Shown here: piece after piece, positions 18,196 through 27,586 of the stretch
Layout: each line of letters opens with the position of its first letter
Numbering within the stretch: position 1 is the first letter of the stretch
Origin: Candidatus Avamphibacillus intestinigallinarum
Lineage (GTDB): Bacteria > Bacillota > Bacilli > Bacillales > Amphibacillaceae
NCBI GenBank assembly: GCA_018711205.1
Contig: DVIO01000040.1
Span: 1-52,889, forward strand
DNA length: 52,889 bases
Direction of reading: 5' to 3'
The notes under the pieces: generated by a model
The model's input: the letters and a program-made list of their open reading frames with translations, nothing else
Told to the model about the DNA's origin: nothing
Databases searched by the model: none
Translations under genes and position numbers: made by a program

Positions 18196-19281
18196 CTAAT
18201 TTTTTGAAGCGCTTTTAGGCGAAACATCAGAAGGTTTCAATTGCATTAAGTATTCAGCAATTTTACCTGCTTCTTCATCTGATACTTCAGGGTATTTACC
18301 TGTCATCTCATTTCCTGGCTTAACTGATTCTGGGTCTGTAATCCATTTAACAAGATTGTCTTTTTCTGGATCAAGTACACCAGCATATTTTGTGCGGTTA
18401 CCAAAGTCAGTTAAGTTTGGTCCTGTATCTGAACCTTCATTACCAATTGCATGACAAGCAATACAACTTTTACTTTCGAAGAGTTCTTTACCTTCTTGTG
18501 CCACTTTTTCTTCTGGTTTTTGTTTAGGGTCAAAGTCTTGCATATCCTTAGCCCACTTATCATATTCATCTGGACTAACAGCAATCACTTTAAAGTCCAT
18601 TAATGAGTGTGATGGACCACAAAGCTCAGCACATTTACCCCAATAAACGCCTTCTTCATATGCTTCAATATACATTGTGTTTTCGTTTTCAGGGTTTACG
18701 TCCATTTTACCTGAGATACTTGGTACCCAGAATGAATGAATAACGTCATTAGATTTCATGTGAAGATATACTTTTTCTCCAGTAGGGATATACAAGTCTT
18801 GACTTGTTTGAATTGAATAATTCTTATCCTTACCTGTAGGATCCTCTTCATCACGATACTTGAAATGCCACCAATATTGATTACCTTTAACCTCAATATT
18901 TAAGTGATCTTTTGATTTTGAATCATCAGCTAGAACAAATGTTGAAATAACTGTCGGAATTGCCATGATTAATACCAAAATAATCGGTATAACTGTCCAA
19001 ACTGTTTCAAGTGTTTTGTTTCCTTCTACCTGTTTTGGTATGTAATCTTCTTGTCCTTTTTTACGACGGTAACGTAATAACACTACAATGAATAAAATCA
19101 ATACAACTATAAATACAAGTGTCATCACTACGGTTGTTAAAATGATTAGCTTCATTGATTCTTGTGCACCAAACCCTTTTGGAACTAGTGCAGTAAGGTT
19201 ATCTTTACCACATCCCGCTAAAAAGAAAGTGACAATACTTAATAGGAAAAATACCTTTAATTTACCCATCCAACCTTTCAT
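18196..19281 (-). CDS. ctaC: Cytochrome c oxidase subunit II with fused cytochrome c domain
   Basis: A 361-residue lipoprotein subunit II. Order of parts: signal peptide ending in the lipobox FLAGC (Cys about 24), two membrane segments (about 42-68 and 95-118), a cupredoxin domain with the CuA ligands in YWGKCAELCGPSHSLM (near residues 213-228), and a C-terminal cytochrome c domain with the haem-attachment motif CIACH (near 275). The fusion defines a caa3 oxidase that accepts electrons through its own haem c. The distal Met ligand is plausibly in GNEMTGKYP. It is the first structural gene of ctaCDEF. Confidence 0.97.
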   Translation of the reverse strand: MKGWMGKLKVFFLLSIVTFFLAGCGKDNLTALVPKGFGAQESMKLIILTTVVMTLVFIVVLILFIVVLLRYRRKKGQEDYIPKQVEGNKTLETVWTVIPIILVLIMAIPTVISTFVLADDSKSKDHLNIEVKGNQYWWHFKYRDEEDPTGKDKNYSIQTSQDLYIPTGEKVYLHMKSNDVIHSFWVPSISGKMDVNPENENTMYIEAYEEGVYWGKCAELCGPSHSLMDFKVIAVSPDEYDKWAKDMQDFDPKQKPEEKVAQEGKELFESKSCIACHAIGNEGSDTGPNLTDFGNRTKYAGVLDPEKDNLVKWITDPESVKPGNEMTGKYPEVSDEEAGKIAEYLMQLKPSDVSPKSASKN

Positions 19282-19361
19282 GGAATCATACCTCTCTTTC
19301 TATTTGTGCTTCCTTATATAAAATAAAATATTAAGGACATCATCATAAAATCTCTTCTCTG

Positions 19362-20288
19362 TTATATTGTAACAATGATCATTGTTACAAACATGATTAT
19401 TAAATAATTTAATGAGTATACGAAGTTTACATTCGCCCATTTCAAACTATCTTTCATGAAAAATCCAGTCAAAGCTAGTATGAACCAAAGAGCATTTAAT
19501 ATTGTAGCAATGATTAAAAATACATTTCCCAAACTCGCCATATAAAAAGGTAATGGGAGTAAACATGCTACATACACAAAAATTTGTCTCTTGGTAAAAT
19601 CAAAACCATGTACTGCTGGTAACATTGGAATACCTGCAGCTTTGTAGTCTTCATTTTTTTTCATAGCTAAAGCTAAAAAATGTGGTGTTTGCCATATAAA
19701 CATGATTAAAAATAATACAATTGGAATTGTTCCTAACTCTGGCTCTATTGCTGCCCAACCGATTAATGGTGGAACTGCACCTGACAAACTACCTATAGCT
19801 GTATTCAATGTATATCGTCTTTTTGACCATATCGTATATAAGACAACATAACTAAACCAACCAAATAATGCAATCAATGTTGCCGTAACTGTCGTTCCTA
19901 ATAATAATATTAGACCAACAGCAGTGGTTACACAACCTAACAACAATGTTACTTGCAATGAAATATGGCCGGTCACTGTAGGCCTAGACTTGGTTCTTTC
20001 CATTACAGGGTCAATATCAACATCGTACCAATTATTTAATATACATCCACCAGCAATGACTAAAGCACTTCCTAGCATTGTAAGAATAAAGACATCCCAG
20101 TTTGCTGTAAAACTGGTACCGGTAAAATATAAAGCTAACCAAAATCCAGTAAAAACAGTAATTAAATTCGAATTGATAATACCAACTTTTACTAAAGATT
20201 TAAAGTCCTCTTTCATCGAGGTAACTTGGGTGTTAGAAACATGAAGATCTCCCGGTAATTGGGTAGATTTTGTTTCCACTTTGTCCAT
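19362..20288 (-). CDS. ctaB: Protoheme IX farnesyltransferase (haem O synthase)
   Basis: Membrane prenyltransferase that turns haem B into haem O. The 308-residue product has about nine hydrophobic segments and the two Asp-rich motifs of UbiA-type enzymes, NNWYDVDIDPVMERTKSRP and a shorter region near KNEDYKAAGIPML. The ATG at 20288 is preferred because AAAGGGGGAT precedes it. It lies 80 bases ahead of ctaC and diverges from ctaA. A long hairpin (20327-20363) lies in its untranslated leader. Confidence 0.96.
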   Translation of the reverse strand: MDKVETKSTQLPGDLHVSNTQVTSMKEDFKSLVKVGIINSNLITVFTGFWLALYFTGTSFTANWDVFILTMLGSALVIAGGCILNNWYDVDIDPVMERTKSRPTVTGHISLQVTLLLGCVTTAVGLILLLGTTVTATLIALFGWFSYVVLYTIWSKRRYTLNTAIGSLSGAVPPLIGWAAIEPELGTIPIVLFLIMFIWQTPHFLALAMKKNEDYKAAGIPMLPAVHGFDFTKRQIFVYVACLLPLPFYMASLGNVFLIIATILNALWFILALTGFFMKDSLKWANVNFVYSLNYLIIMFVTMIIVTI

Positions 20289-20656
20289 CGCTATCCCCCT
20301 TTCCATGTCATTAAGTAGAGGAATACTTCTAAAAAGTTGGTTTTATTCACCAGCTTTTTAGAAATAAATCGGCATAGTTGCCAATATCTTCTCTTATTGT
20401 ATCATGGAATTTCAATTCTATCTATCCAACTATGTATGATTTATGACGAGTTTTGTAAATGTAGAGGATAATTTAAGTTGGATACAATTATTGTCTTTTA
20501 TTCTTCAAAATATAAAAGATTTGTCATAATTTCGTCGTTTAACCATTGCAAATCAGAGTAGATTAATATTATGATTAAAGATGTATTCATATATAAGTTA
20601 CCAAAACTCTTTATAAATAACAAATATTGATACAAGTTTGAAAAGAGGCTTTCTAA
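20289..20656. promoter_or_regulatory. Divergent ctaB/ctaA regulatory interval
   Basis: This 368-base interval separates the divergent ctaB and ctaA genes and holds no gene that I can support. It carries a 14-bp hairpin in the ctaB leader (20327-20340 with 20350-20363). A TATTAT preceded by TTGCAA with 15-base spacing lies at about 20548-20574 and could be part of a ctaA promoter, but the spacing is short. No confident operator is recognised. Confidence 0.45.
20327..20363 (-). promoter_or_regulatory. Stable hairpin in the ctaB leader
   Basis: TTCTAAAAAGTTGG (20327-20340) and CCAGCTTTTTAGAA (20350-20363) pair over 14 bp with a single G-U, with a 9-base loop. In the minus-strand message it ends about 25 bases before the ctaB ribosome site. 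No T run follows in either direction, so it is probably not a terminator. It may affect translation or message stability. Confidence 0.55.
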
Positions 20657-21565
20657 ATGATTAAATTACTCAAAAGATTATCCGTCATCTCAAGTGTTGG
20701 GATGGCCTTTATACTTCTTGGCGGAGCACTTGTTACAAAAACGGATTCTGGTGATGGTTGCGGTAAGACTTGGCCGCTTTGTCACGGAGAGTTTGTACCT
20801 AGTAGTATTACCCCTGAACTTGCAATTGAACTCAGCCATCGACTTGTTTCTGGTATTGTAGGCGTTGCTGTATTAGCATTAGCAATTATTGCATGGCGTT
20901 CTATAGGTCATGTAAGGGAAGTAAAATTACTATCATTTTTATCAGTATTTTTCCTAGTTTTGCAAGGTTTAATTGGAGCAGCAGCCGTCATGTGGGGACA
21001 ATCTGATTATGTATTAGCTGCCCATTTCGGCATCTCCCTTATATCTTTTGCAACTGTATTCCTTTTAATGCTTTTAATCTTTGAAGTCGACAAAAAATTT
21101 GACGCAACGACACTTGTCATACAAAAAAAACACCGCATAGAAATTTACTTACTAACTGCTTTTACAATATTTGTTGTTTATACAGGTGCACTTGTTAGAC
21201 ATGCGAGCGCTGATTTTGTTTGTTCTAGTTGGCCTTTATGCCATAATTCAGATCTATTCGAATTTACCCGATTTAATACATTACAATGGATTCAAATGGG
21301 GCACCGATTTGTTGCGGGGCTATTATTTATCTGGACTTTCATATTCTTTATTAGAATGATTCGTGTATACAAAGATCAAAAAGTTATGTATTGGGGCTGG
21401 ATCATTACATTCGCCTTAATATTCTTGCAAGTGCTGTTTGGAGCACTCATTATTTTCACTTCAGTTAATTTAATTATTGCCTTATTCCATGCGTTATTTA
21501 TTTCATGCTATTTTGCAATGTTAAGTTACTTTATACTTTTATCCTCACGTAGTCATATGAATTAA
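20657..21565 (+). CDS. ctaA: Haem A synthase
   Basis: Membrane enzyme that oxidises haem O to haem A for the caa3 oxidase. The 302-residue length and eight membrane segments fit the Gram-positive short form. Two extracytoplasmic Cys pairs are visible: GDGCGKTWPLC (Cys35, Cys42) and CSSWPLC in the second half. Haem-ligand histidines lie in ELSHRLVSG, LAAHFG, WIQMGHRFVAGL and ALFHALF. It diverges from ctaB and converges on pyc. Confidence 0.96.
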   Translation: MIKLLKRLSVISSVGMAFILLGGALVTKTDSGDGCGKTWPLCHGEFVPSSITPELAIELSHRLVSGIVGVAVLALAIIAWRSIGHVREVKLLSFLSVFFLVLQGLIGAAAVMWGQSDYVLAAHFGISLISFATVFLLMLLIFEVDKKFDATTLVIQKKHRIEIYLLTAFTIFVVYTGALVRHASADFVCSSWPLCHNSDLFEFTRFNTLQWIQMGHRFVAGLLFIWTFIFFIRMIRVYKDQKVMYWGWIITFALIFLQVLFGALIIFTSVNLIIALFHALFISCYFAMLSYFILLSSRSHMN

Positions 21566-21574
21566 ACGTATTAA

Positions 21575-21611
21575 AAAACATCTCTCTTATTGCAAGAGAG
21601 ATGTTTTTTTA
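21575..21611. terminator. Bidirectional terminator between ctaA and pyc
   Basis: AAACATCTCTCTT and AAGAGAGATGTTT form a stem with a 5-base loop, with TTTTTTT on the plus strand and TTTTTTAA on the minus strand. It serves both converging genes. Confidence 0.87.
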
Positions 21612-21618
21612 TTGGTCA

Positions 21619-24600
21619 TTATTCAAATTCAATTAATAAGTCTCCAACTGTAATTGCATCTGAGTTTTTAACATGAATGTCTTTAATGACACCCTCAAAT
21701 GGTGCTTGAACAGTTGTTTCCATTTTCATTGCTTCAGTAATTAATAAATAATCACCTTGTTTAACTTTTTCACCTTTTTCAACTAATACTTTAATAACAG
21801 TACCAGGCATTGTCGCACCTAGTTGTTTATCGTTAGTTGGATCTGCCTTAGGTTTTGCAACGAAATCTGTTTTAACATTAACATCTTGAATTTCAATTTC
21901 ACGAGGCTGTCCATTCAGTTCAAAGAATACAACTCTCGTACCGTCTGAACGCGGCTCTGAAATCGAGATTAATTTAATAATTAATGTTTTACCTTTTTCA
22001 ATTTCAACTTCAATTTCTTCACCCAGTTTCATTCCATAGAAGAATGTCGGTGTATCTAATGTTGAAATATCTCCAAATTTCTTCGTATTTTCAATGTAAT
22101 CTTTAAATACTTTAGGATATAACGCGTATGCAATCACATCAAATTCAGATGGTTCAGTATCCATTACTTTTTCAAGTTCTGCTTTAAGCTCCGCAAAATT
22201 AATCGGCTCTAATAACTCACCTGGACGTGTTGTAATTGGTTTACGTGATTTCAATACAATTTGTTGTAATTTCTCAGGGAATCCTTTATATGGCTGTCCA
22301 ATATAACCTTGGAAGAATTCAATCACTGAATCAGGGAAATCGATTGAATGACCTTTTTCGTATACATCTTCCTCAGTCAAATCATTTTGAACCATGAACA
22401 ATGCCATATCACCAACAATTTTCGATGAAGGCGTAACTTTAACAATGTCACCGAACATTTCGTTTACACGGTGGAACATTTCTTTTACCTCATCCCAACG
22501 ATCAGCTAACCCAACACCTTTAGCTTGTTGCTGTAGGTTACTATATTGTCCACCAGGCATTTCATGGAAGTAAACTTCTGTATGTGGCGCTTTCATACCA
22601 CTTTCGAAGTCTTTATAATATGAACGTGCATCCTCCCAATACGTACCTAGTTTTTGGAACCCGTCGATATCCATTCTTGCATTGCGTCCGCGACCTTCTA
22701 ATGCATGATATAGTGCTTGTGCACTTGGTTGAGATGTAGAACCTGACATTGGTCCGTTTGCTACGTCTAATACATCAACACCAGCGTCAATTGCACGAGC
22801 ATAGGTCATAATACCATTTCCACTTGTATCATGTGAGTGTAAGTGAATTGGTAAGTCCACTGCATCTTTCAAGCTTGAAATTAATTGATAAGCTGCTTCT
22901 GGTTTTAATAAACCTGCCATATCTTTAAGACCTAAGATATGAGCTCCAGCATTTTTCAATTCTTTCGCCATATTTACATAGTAATCAACGTCATATTTAG
23001 TTTGACCTTTATCTAAAATATTACCTGTGTAGCAAATAGCTGCTTCTGCAATCTTATTAGAATTACGTACAGCATCAATTGCTGGTAACATACCTTCTAA
23101 CCAGTTCAAGCTGTCAAAGATTCTGAATACATCAATTCCTGTATCAGCACTCTTATTAACAAACTCTTGAATAAGATTATCTGGATAGTTTTTATAACCA
23201 ACTGCATTACTAGCACGTAGTAACATTTGGAATAATACGTTTGGCATTTTTTGACGTAAACGAATTAATCTTTCCCAAGGATCTTCTAATAGGAAACGAT
23301 ACGAAACATCAAATGTTGCGCCTCCCCACATCTCAACAGAGAATAAATCAGGAGTCAAACGAGCTGTTGGTTCTGCAATATTAATTAAGTCCTTAGAACG
23401 AACTCTAGTAGCTAAAATAGATTGATGCGCATCACGGAATGTTGTATCCGTTAATAATACATCTTCTTGTTCCTTAAGCCATTTAGCTACCCCTTCTGGA
23501 CCTTCTTTTTCCAGGATTTGTTTTGTACCCTCTTTTAATTCAGGTAAGCTTGATGTTTCAGGTATTTGTGGTGTCTCAAATACAGGTTTTTTCTGCTCTG
23601 GAATACCAGGGAACCCATTAACTGTTGTATTACCAATATAATTCAAGATTTTTGTTGCTCTATCTCGTGATTTAGGGAATATAAATAGCTCTGGTGTTTC
23701 ACCAATAAACGCTGTATTGTATTCACCTTTTAGGAATTTCTCATTCGTTACAACATTTTCTAAGAATGGAATATTCGTTTTAATACCACGGATACGGAAC
23801 TCTTTTAAGTTACGCAACATTTTTTGAGCAGCTTGTTGGAATGATAGTCCCCAAGTTGAAACTTTAACAAGTAAAGAATCATAATGTGGAGAAATCACTG
23901 AGCCTTGGAATCCGTTACCTGCATCTAAACGTACCCCGAAACCACCACCTGAACGATACGCTAAAATACGTCCTGTATCAGGCATAAAGTCATTAAGTGG
24001 ATCTTCAGTTGTTACACGTGATTGAATCGCATAACCACTTGTAGTGATTTTATCTTGTGTAGGAATTGCAATAGAATCCCCATGTAAATTTTGTCCATCA
24101 GCAACTTTTAATTGTGTTTGTACAATATCAAAGCCAGTAATCATTTCAGTAATTGTATGTTCAACTTGAATACGTGGGTTAACTTCAATGAAGTAGAATT
24201 CGTCTCCACTTACAAGGAATTCAACAGTTCCCGCGTTAATGTAATTAATATTCTTCATCAATTGAACAGCTGCTTCGTTAATTCGGTTACGTAAATCCTC
24301 TGACAATGAAACACTTGGTGCAATTTCAACAACTTTTTGATGACGTCTTTGTACAGAGCAATCTCTTTCAAATAAATGAACAATATTACCGTGTTGATCA
24401 CCTAATACTTGTACTTCAATATGTTTAATATCAACTAGTAACTTTTCAACATAAACTTCATCATCACCAAATGCAGCCTTCGCCTCACCTTTTGCACGGT
24501 CATAAGCTTCAGCCAGTTCATCTTCATTTTGGACAGTACGCATACCACGACCACCACCACCAAGTGATGCTTTAATCATAAGTGGATAACCATGACTTTT

Positions 24601-25062
24601 ACCGAATTCTCTAACTTCCTCAAGAGATTCTACTGGACCGTCACTACCTGGAATAACTGGAATCCCCGCATTAATTGCTTGTTCTCTAGCTTTAACTTTA
24701 TCGCCAAACATATTTAAATGTTCACTTGTAGGCCCAATAAAGATAATGCCTTCTTCTTCACAACGACGTGCGAAGTCGATATTTTCAGATAATAAACCGT
24801 AACCAGGATGGATAGCATCAACATCAACACTTTTTGCAAGTTCAATGATACCTTCAATATCCAAATATGCATCGATTGGTTTTTTACCTTCACCAATTAA
24901 GTAAGCTTCATCTGCTTTATAACGGTGATAAGAACCTGAATCTTCTTTAGAATATACTGCGACTGTGCGTACGTCTAGTTCAGTACACGCACGAAATACA
25001 CGTATTGCAATTTCGCCACGGTTTGCAACTAGAACTTTTTTAATATTGTTTAACTTATCCAT
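21619..25062 (-). CDS. pyc: Pyruvate carboxylase
   Basis: A 1147-residue biotin enzyme that carboxylates pyruvate to oxaloacetate. Domains in order: biotin carboxylase (about 1-455, with KASLGGGGRGMR for ATP binding and VEFLVSGDEFYFIEVNPRIQ), carboxyltransferase (about 535-810, with LLTDTTFRDAHQS and the metal-binding HLHSHDTSGNG), a tetramerisation region, and a C-terminal biotin carrier with ITEAMKMETT where the Lys is biotinylated. The start at 25062 has GGAGG upstream; an upstream extension is not family-like. It is monocistronic. In B. subtilis ftsW precedes it, but not here. Confidence 0.98.
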   Translation of the reverse strand: MDKLNNIKKVLVANRGEIAIRVFRACTELDVRTVAVYSKEDSGSYHRYKADEAYLIGEGKKPIDAYLDIEGIIELAKSVDVDAIHPGYGLLSENIDFARRCEEEGIIFIGPTSEHLNMFGDKVKAREQAINAGIPVIPGSDGPVESLEEVREFGKSHGYPLMIKASLGGGGRGMRTVQNEDELAEAYDRAKGEAKAAFGDDEVYVEKLLVDIKHIEVQVLGDQHGNIVHLFERDCSVQRRHQKVVEIAPSVSLSEDLRNRINEAAVQLMKNINYINAGTVEFLVSGDEFYFIEVNPRIQVEHTITEMITGFDIVQTQLKVADGQNLHGDSIAIPTQDKITTSGYAIQSRVTTEDPLNDFMPDTGRILAYRSGGGFGVRLDAGNGFQGSVISPHYDSLLVKVSTWGLSFQQAAQKMLRNLKEFRIRGIKTNIPFLENVVTNEKFLKGEYNTAFIGETPELFIFPKSRDRATKILNYIGNTTVNGFPGIPEQKKPVFETPQIPETSSLPELKEGTKQILEKEGPEGVAKWLKEQEDVLLTDTTFRDAHQSILATRVRSKDLINIAEPTARLTPDLFSVEMWGGATFDVSYRFLLEDPWERLIRLRQKMPNVLFQMLLRASNAVGYKNYPDNLIQEFVNKSADTGIDVFRIFDSLNWLEGMLPAIDAVRNSNKIAEAAICYTGNILDKGQTKYDVDYYVNMAKELKNAGAHILGLKDMAGLLKPEAAYQLISSLKDAVDLPIHLHSHDTSGNGIMTYARAIDAGVDVLDVANGPMSGSTSQPSAQALYHALEGRGRNARMDIDGFQKLGTYWEDARSYYKDFESGMKAPHTEVYFHEMPGGQYSNLQQQAKGVGLADRWDEVKEMFHRVNEMFGDIVKVTPSSKIVGDMALFMVQNDLTEEDVYEKGHSIDFPDSVIEFFQGYIGQPYKGFPEKLQQIVLKSRKPITTRPGELLEPINFAELKAELEKVMDTEPSEFDVIAYALYPKVFKDYIENTKKFGDISTLDTPTFFYGMKLGEEIEVEIEKGKTLIIKLISISEPRSDGTRVVFFELNGQPREIEIQDVNVKTDFVAKPKADPTNDKQLGATMPGTVIKVLVEKGEKVKQGDYLLITEAMKMETTVQAPFEGVIKDIHVKNSDAITVGDLLIEFE

Positions 25063-25552
25063 GATTTTCCTCCTTTTATGTAGAAACATTGCACTACCAG
25101 AATAGATAGCAAAGCCATCATATTTAATATTGATTAAAACGTTAATCAAATGGCAATGTTAATGATACAAACATTTGAAGTCGATAGGTCGTATTTCTTT
25201 ATGCTTACATAACAAATGAGCTTTTATTACATACTCATTTTAAATGACGGCATATAAATTGAAATACGAAAACAAACTACTGAATACGGTTTATTGTAAA
25301 ACGATGAGCCGATAGCTTTATTTTAATATAAACAGCATTCAATATAAACCATTAAATTCATTTTACATGCACTTATTATGTAGAGATATGTATTAAGTGA
25401 ACATAATTAAGGAATTTTTATTAGTATAACACATTTTACGAAATAGTGTAGCATTATTCATGAAATAATTTTATTTAAATTTCAAATTTTGTAAATAAAA
25501 AACTTTGCTTTTAGCAAACAGCAAAGTTCTTCATCTTATATTATATTTTGTA
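25063..25552 (-). promoter_or_regulatory. Long non-coding leader of pyc
   Basis: This 490-base AT-rich interval between ylaN and pyc contains no supported gene. It holds the ylaN terminator (25498-25532), an extended -10 box TGTTATACT (25423-25431, minus strand) that would give a pyc leader of about 360 bases, a hairpin-like repeat AAATGAG/CTCATTT (about 25214-25240), and a palindrome TTGATTAA-AACG-TTAATCAA at 25130-25149, about 70 bases before the start. Which of these is used is not shown by the sequence. Confidence 0.5.
25498..25532 (-). terminator. Terminator after ylaN
   Basis: On the minus strand, AACTTTGCT and AGCAAAGTT pair over nine bp and are followed by TTTTATTT. It lies about 20 bases beyond the ylaN stop. 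Confidence 0.75.
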
Positions 25553-25837
25553 CTAAACAGACTGTTGAGCTGCTTCATGTAATCTATTCAACTGCTTTTC
25601 TAAGGTGCCGAGGATTTCCTTGCCTTGATCCTCTGTTATTAATTCAAGACGAGTTGCAAAATCAATTTCTCTTGATAACCCAAACATTTGTGTATCTAAT
25701 ACTTCTTCATACAAAGGACATTGAGGCATTGTAAGATGCTCAATTTGTACTTCAATCAGTCTTAAGATTTGTTCGGCATCTTCTTTTAAAATGGCGTGGG
25801 CTTTTTCGTATTGATTTTCCCTCACATTAGATAACAA
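25553..25837 (-). CDS. ylaN: YlaN family protein (UPF0358)
   Basis: A 94-residue, all-helical acidic protein with the YlaN pattern [40 protein letters not shown] and [17 protein letters not shown]. In B. subtilis and S. aureus YlaN has been tied to iron homeostasis through the Fur repressor and, in early work, to essentiality. In B. subtilis ftsW lies between ylaN and pyc; here the two are adjacent. It diverges from the ylaL-like gene. Confidence 0.92.
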   Translation of the reverse strand: MLSNVRENQYEKAHAILKEDAEQILRLIEVQIEHLTMPQCPLYEEVLDTQMFGLSREIDFATRLELITEDQGKEILGTLEKQLNRLHEAAQQSV

Positions 25838-26006
25838 TTATATCCCCTCCACCGAAAGACTTTCTTGAGATATATATTATCCTTTTACGAGAAAAAATGC
25901 AAACAAATTCGGATAATTCAAGCATATTACGATATGATATACTACCAGTACAGATTACGTTATACATGATTCTTCGTGGTTATAATTGATCAAACGAGGT
26001 GTTTAT

Positions 26007-26459
26007 ATGGTTATTACAATTACTGGAAACATTCAATATTCCATTACATTAGATCCCAGTGTATGGATATTTGACGATCGAAAAATCACTTTACATTTAA
26101 ATAAAGTAAATCAAGAAAAAGAACATATTCCGTTCACAGAATTACGGCAACTTCAAAAACCGCCTGTGACAAATAGTGTCCAACAGACTAAGCGACTAGA
26201 GCTACTATCAAATTCGTATTATATGCCTTTAGAAGCATTTATTTTGCGAACAGAACCTAAGAATGATGCGAAAACTGCTATTTTATCAACTTCGATGGGA
26301 GAGGAAAACATGCCTTTGAGAGAACTGATTAATAGCAATGCTTTGTTTAGTCAAAAAGGAAAACCCATTACAACAGAAGGACCGATTTACTTATTTAGAG
26401 AATCTGATGTGGATTTTGAACATCCAATAAAAGGCATACACAATATCCATATTGTTTGA
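26007..26459 (+). CDS. YlaL-like conserved protein
   Basis: A 150-residue soluble protein starting MVITITGNIQYSITLDPSVW, with a second conserved-looking stretch TEGPIYLFRESDVDFEHPI near the C terminus. The ATG at 26007 has GAGGTG five bases upstream. Its position beside ylaN and its general length match B. subtilis ylaL; databases sometimes label that family a peptidyl-prolyl isomerase, but I see no isomerase motif and do not assign one. It is followed by a terminator. Confidence 0.6.
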   Translation: MVITITGNIQYSITLDPSVWIFDDRKITLHLNKVNQEKEHIPFTELRQLQKPPVTNSVQQTKRLELLSNSYYMPLEAFILRTEPKNDAKTAILSTSMGEENMPLRELINSNALFSQKGKPITTEGPIYLFRESDVDFEHPIKGIHNIHIV

Positions 26460-26465
26460 AACTTA

Positions 26466-26495
26466 AAAAAGTTAGGGGTCTTCTCCCTAACTTTT
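26466..26495. terminator. Terminator between the ylaL-like gene and a small hypothetical gene
   Basis: AAAAGTTAGGG and CCCTAACTTTT form an 11-bp stem with a short loop between two converging genes; the minus strand continues with TT after AAAAAAG is complemented, giving T runs on both sides. Confidence 0.8.
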
Positions 26496-26499
26496 ACGT

Positions 26500-26793
26500 T
26501 TATTTTTGTTCTAATTCTTCTTCTCTCGCTCGTAAATCCGAATAATACTGTACGCCAAACTGAGAACCCTCACCGACCATTTTAGCGTTTTCTAATTGAT
26601 CAGAATCGATATGATTTGTTTGATCAGGACTACCAGCTTGATCAATGTAATAATTCAAATCGTCTGCAATCTCATCTTGATGTTTCAATTCTGCAATTTC
26701 TTTCATTAAATCCTCTCGCTTTTGCCTTTCCTTCATTAACATACTTGCAACGCTAACAGTGGCTAAGGCACCAAAAAGATAACGTTTTTTCAT
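26500..26793 (-). CDS. Small hypothetical protein with N-terminal hydrophobic segment
   Basis: A 97-residue protein I do not recognise. It begins with a short hydrophobic stretch (about residues 4-20, YLFGALATVSVASMLM) that could be a membrane anchor, followed by a charged, probably helical part rich in Glu, Asp, Lys and Gln. There is no cysteine and no catalytic motif. It faces the ylaL-like gene and diverges from ylaI. A GGGGCG site lies just before the ATG. No function is proposed. Confidence 0.65.
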   Translation of the reverse strand: MKKRYLFGALATVSVASMLMKERQKREDLMKEIAELKHQDEIADDLNYYIDQAGSPDQTNHIDSDQLENAKMVGEGSQFGVQYYSDLRAREEELEQK

Positions 26794-26950
26794 GATAAAT
26801 CGCCCCTATCTATATGCAATATCGATTATTATTAATGAAATCAATCATTAACGTTATTATTCCCAAGGGATTTTTAAAACAAACATTGTAATTATAGGAA
26901 GCAATTATGTTATCATAATAGATAAGCTTGAACGTTGGGAAGTGTTATAT

Positions 26951-27148
26951 ATGAAAGTAAAATGTATTTTATGTGATGATATTCATGATTTATTAGATAA
27001 TTCATTGGAAGCAAAACGTTTGCGTAATCATTTAGATAAAGTTTATATGTGCTCCGATTGTACTTCACGTATTACAAAAAAGACTGAATCCCATTCATCA
27101 GATAGACGTATTCCGTCTTTTAAAAAAAAGCAAACTGAATTCATTTAA
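26951..27148 (+). CDS. ylaI: YlaI family small zinc-ribbon protein
   Basis: A 65-residue protein with two CxxC pairs, CILC (Cys5 and Cys8) and CSDC near residue 36-39, separated by a helical LEAKRLRNHLDK; this is the DUF2197/YlaI pattern and should bind one zinc. The ATG at 26951 is preferred over an upstream GTG because GGGAAGTG precedes it. Lys-rich C terminus. It converges on ylaH. Function is unknown. Confidence 0.85.
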   Translation: MKVKCILCDDIHDLLDNSLEAKRLRNHLDKVYMCSDCTSRITKKTESHSSDRRIPSFKKKQTEFI

Positions 27149-27149
27149 T

Positions 27150-27189
27150 ATAAAAAGTGTGTATCTATACTGCGATACACACTTTTTAT
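27150..27189. terminator. Bidirectional terminator between ylaI and ylaH
   Basis: ATAAAAAGTGTGTATC and GATACACACTTTTTAT form a 16-bp stem with an 8-base loop between converging genes. Confidence 0.85.
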
Positions 27190-27500
27190 GTTGCCTTATT
27201 TTTTTTGCTACCACGTTCTTTATATAAACGATATCGATAAATACCTAATACAGCAGAAATGATGATTAAACTTTCTGTAATGGGTAATTTCATAATACTA
27301 AAAATGGTTAAAATAAAATTACCAAGTGCTAACAATATGTAGACAATTATACTTTTTCCAATTGGTAGCTCTCTTGCAAAACCTAATTTATAAGCAATCG
27401 CAGCAAAAATTAAGTTTAAAACATAAAATATCCAAAAAATATGATCAGTTCCAAAATTATTCACAAAAAAACCGAGCAATAAACTCAAGTCATTATCCAT
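27186..27500 (-). CDS. YlaH-like membrane protein
   Basis: A 104-residue membrane protein with three hydrophobic segments and the YlaH pattern AYKLGFARELPIGKSIIVYI followed by LALGNFILTIFSIMKLPI. The start used here gives MDNDLSLLLGFF and has GGGGGATTAATC upstream; longer versions add a stretch unlike the family. The C terminus is Lys/Arg-rich and should face the cytosol. In B. subtilis ylaH follows typA, which is absent here. Function is unknown. Confidence 0.8.
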   Translation of the reverse strand: MDNDLSLLLGFFVNNFGTDHIFWIFYVLNLIFAAIAYKLGFARELPIGKSIIVYILLALGNFILTIFSIMKLPITESLIIISAVLGIYRYRLYKERGSKKNKAT

Positions 27501-27586
27501 GATTAATCCCCCATTATATAACCTACTCAACATATCATACTAAAAAAATGGGGTTCTTGCTAGTTTGAATTTAAAAAAGAGACGTT

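Noticed and set aside
25130-25149. CcpA cre site ahead of pyc
   Set aside because: The central CG is present, but the flanking bases fail at three conserved positions of the cre consensus, so I list it only as an unexplained palindrome.
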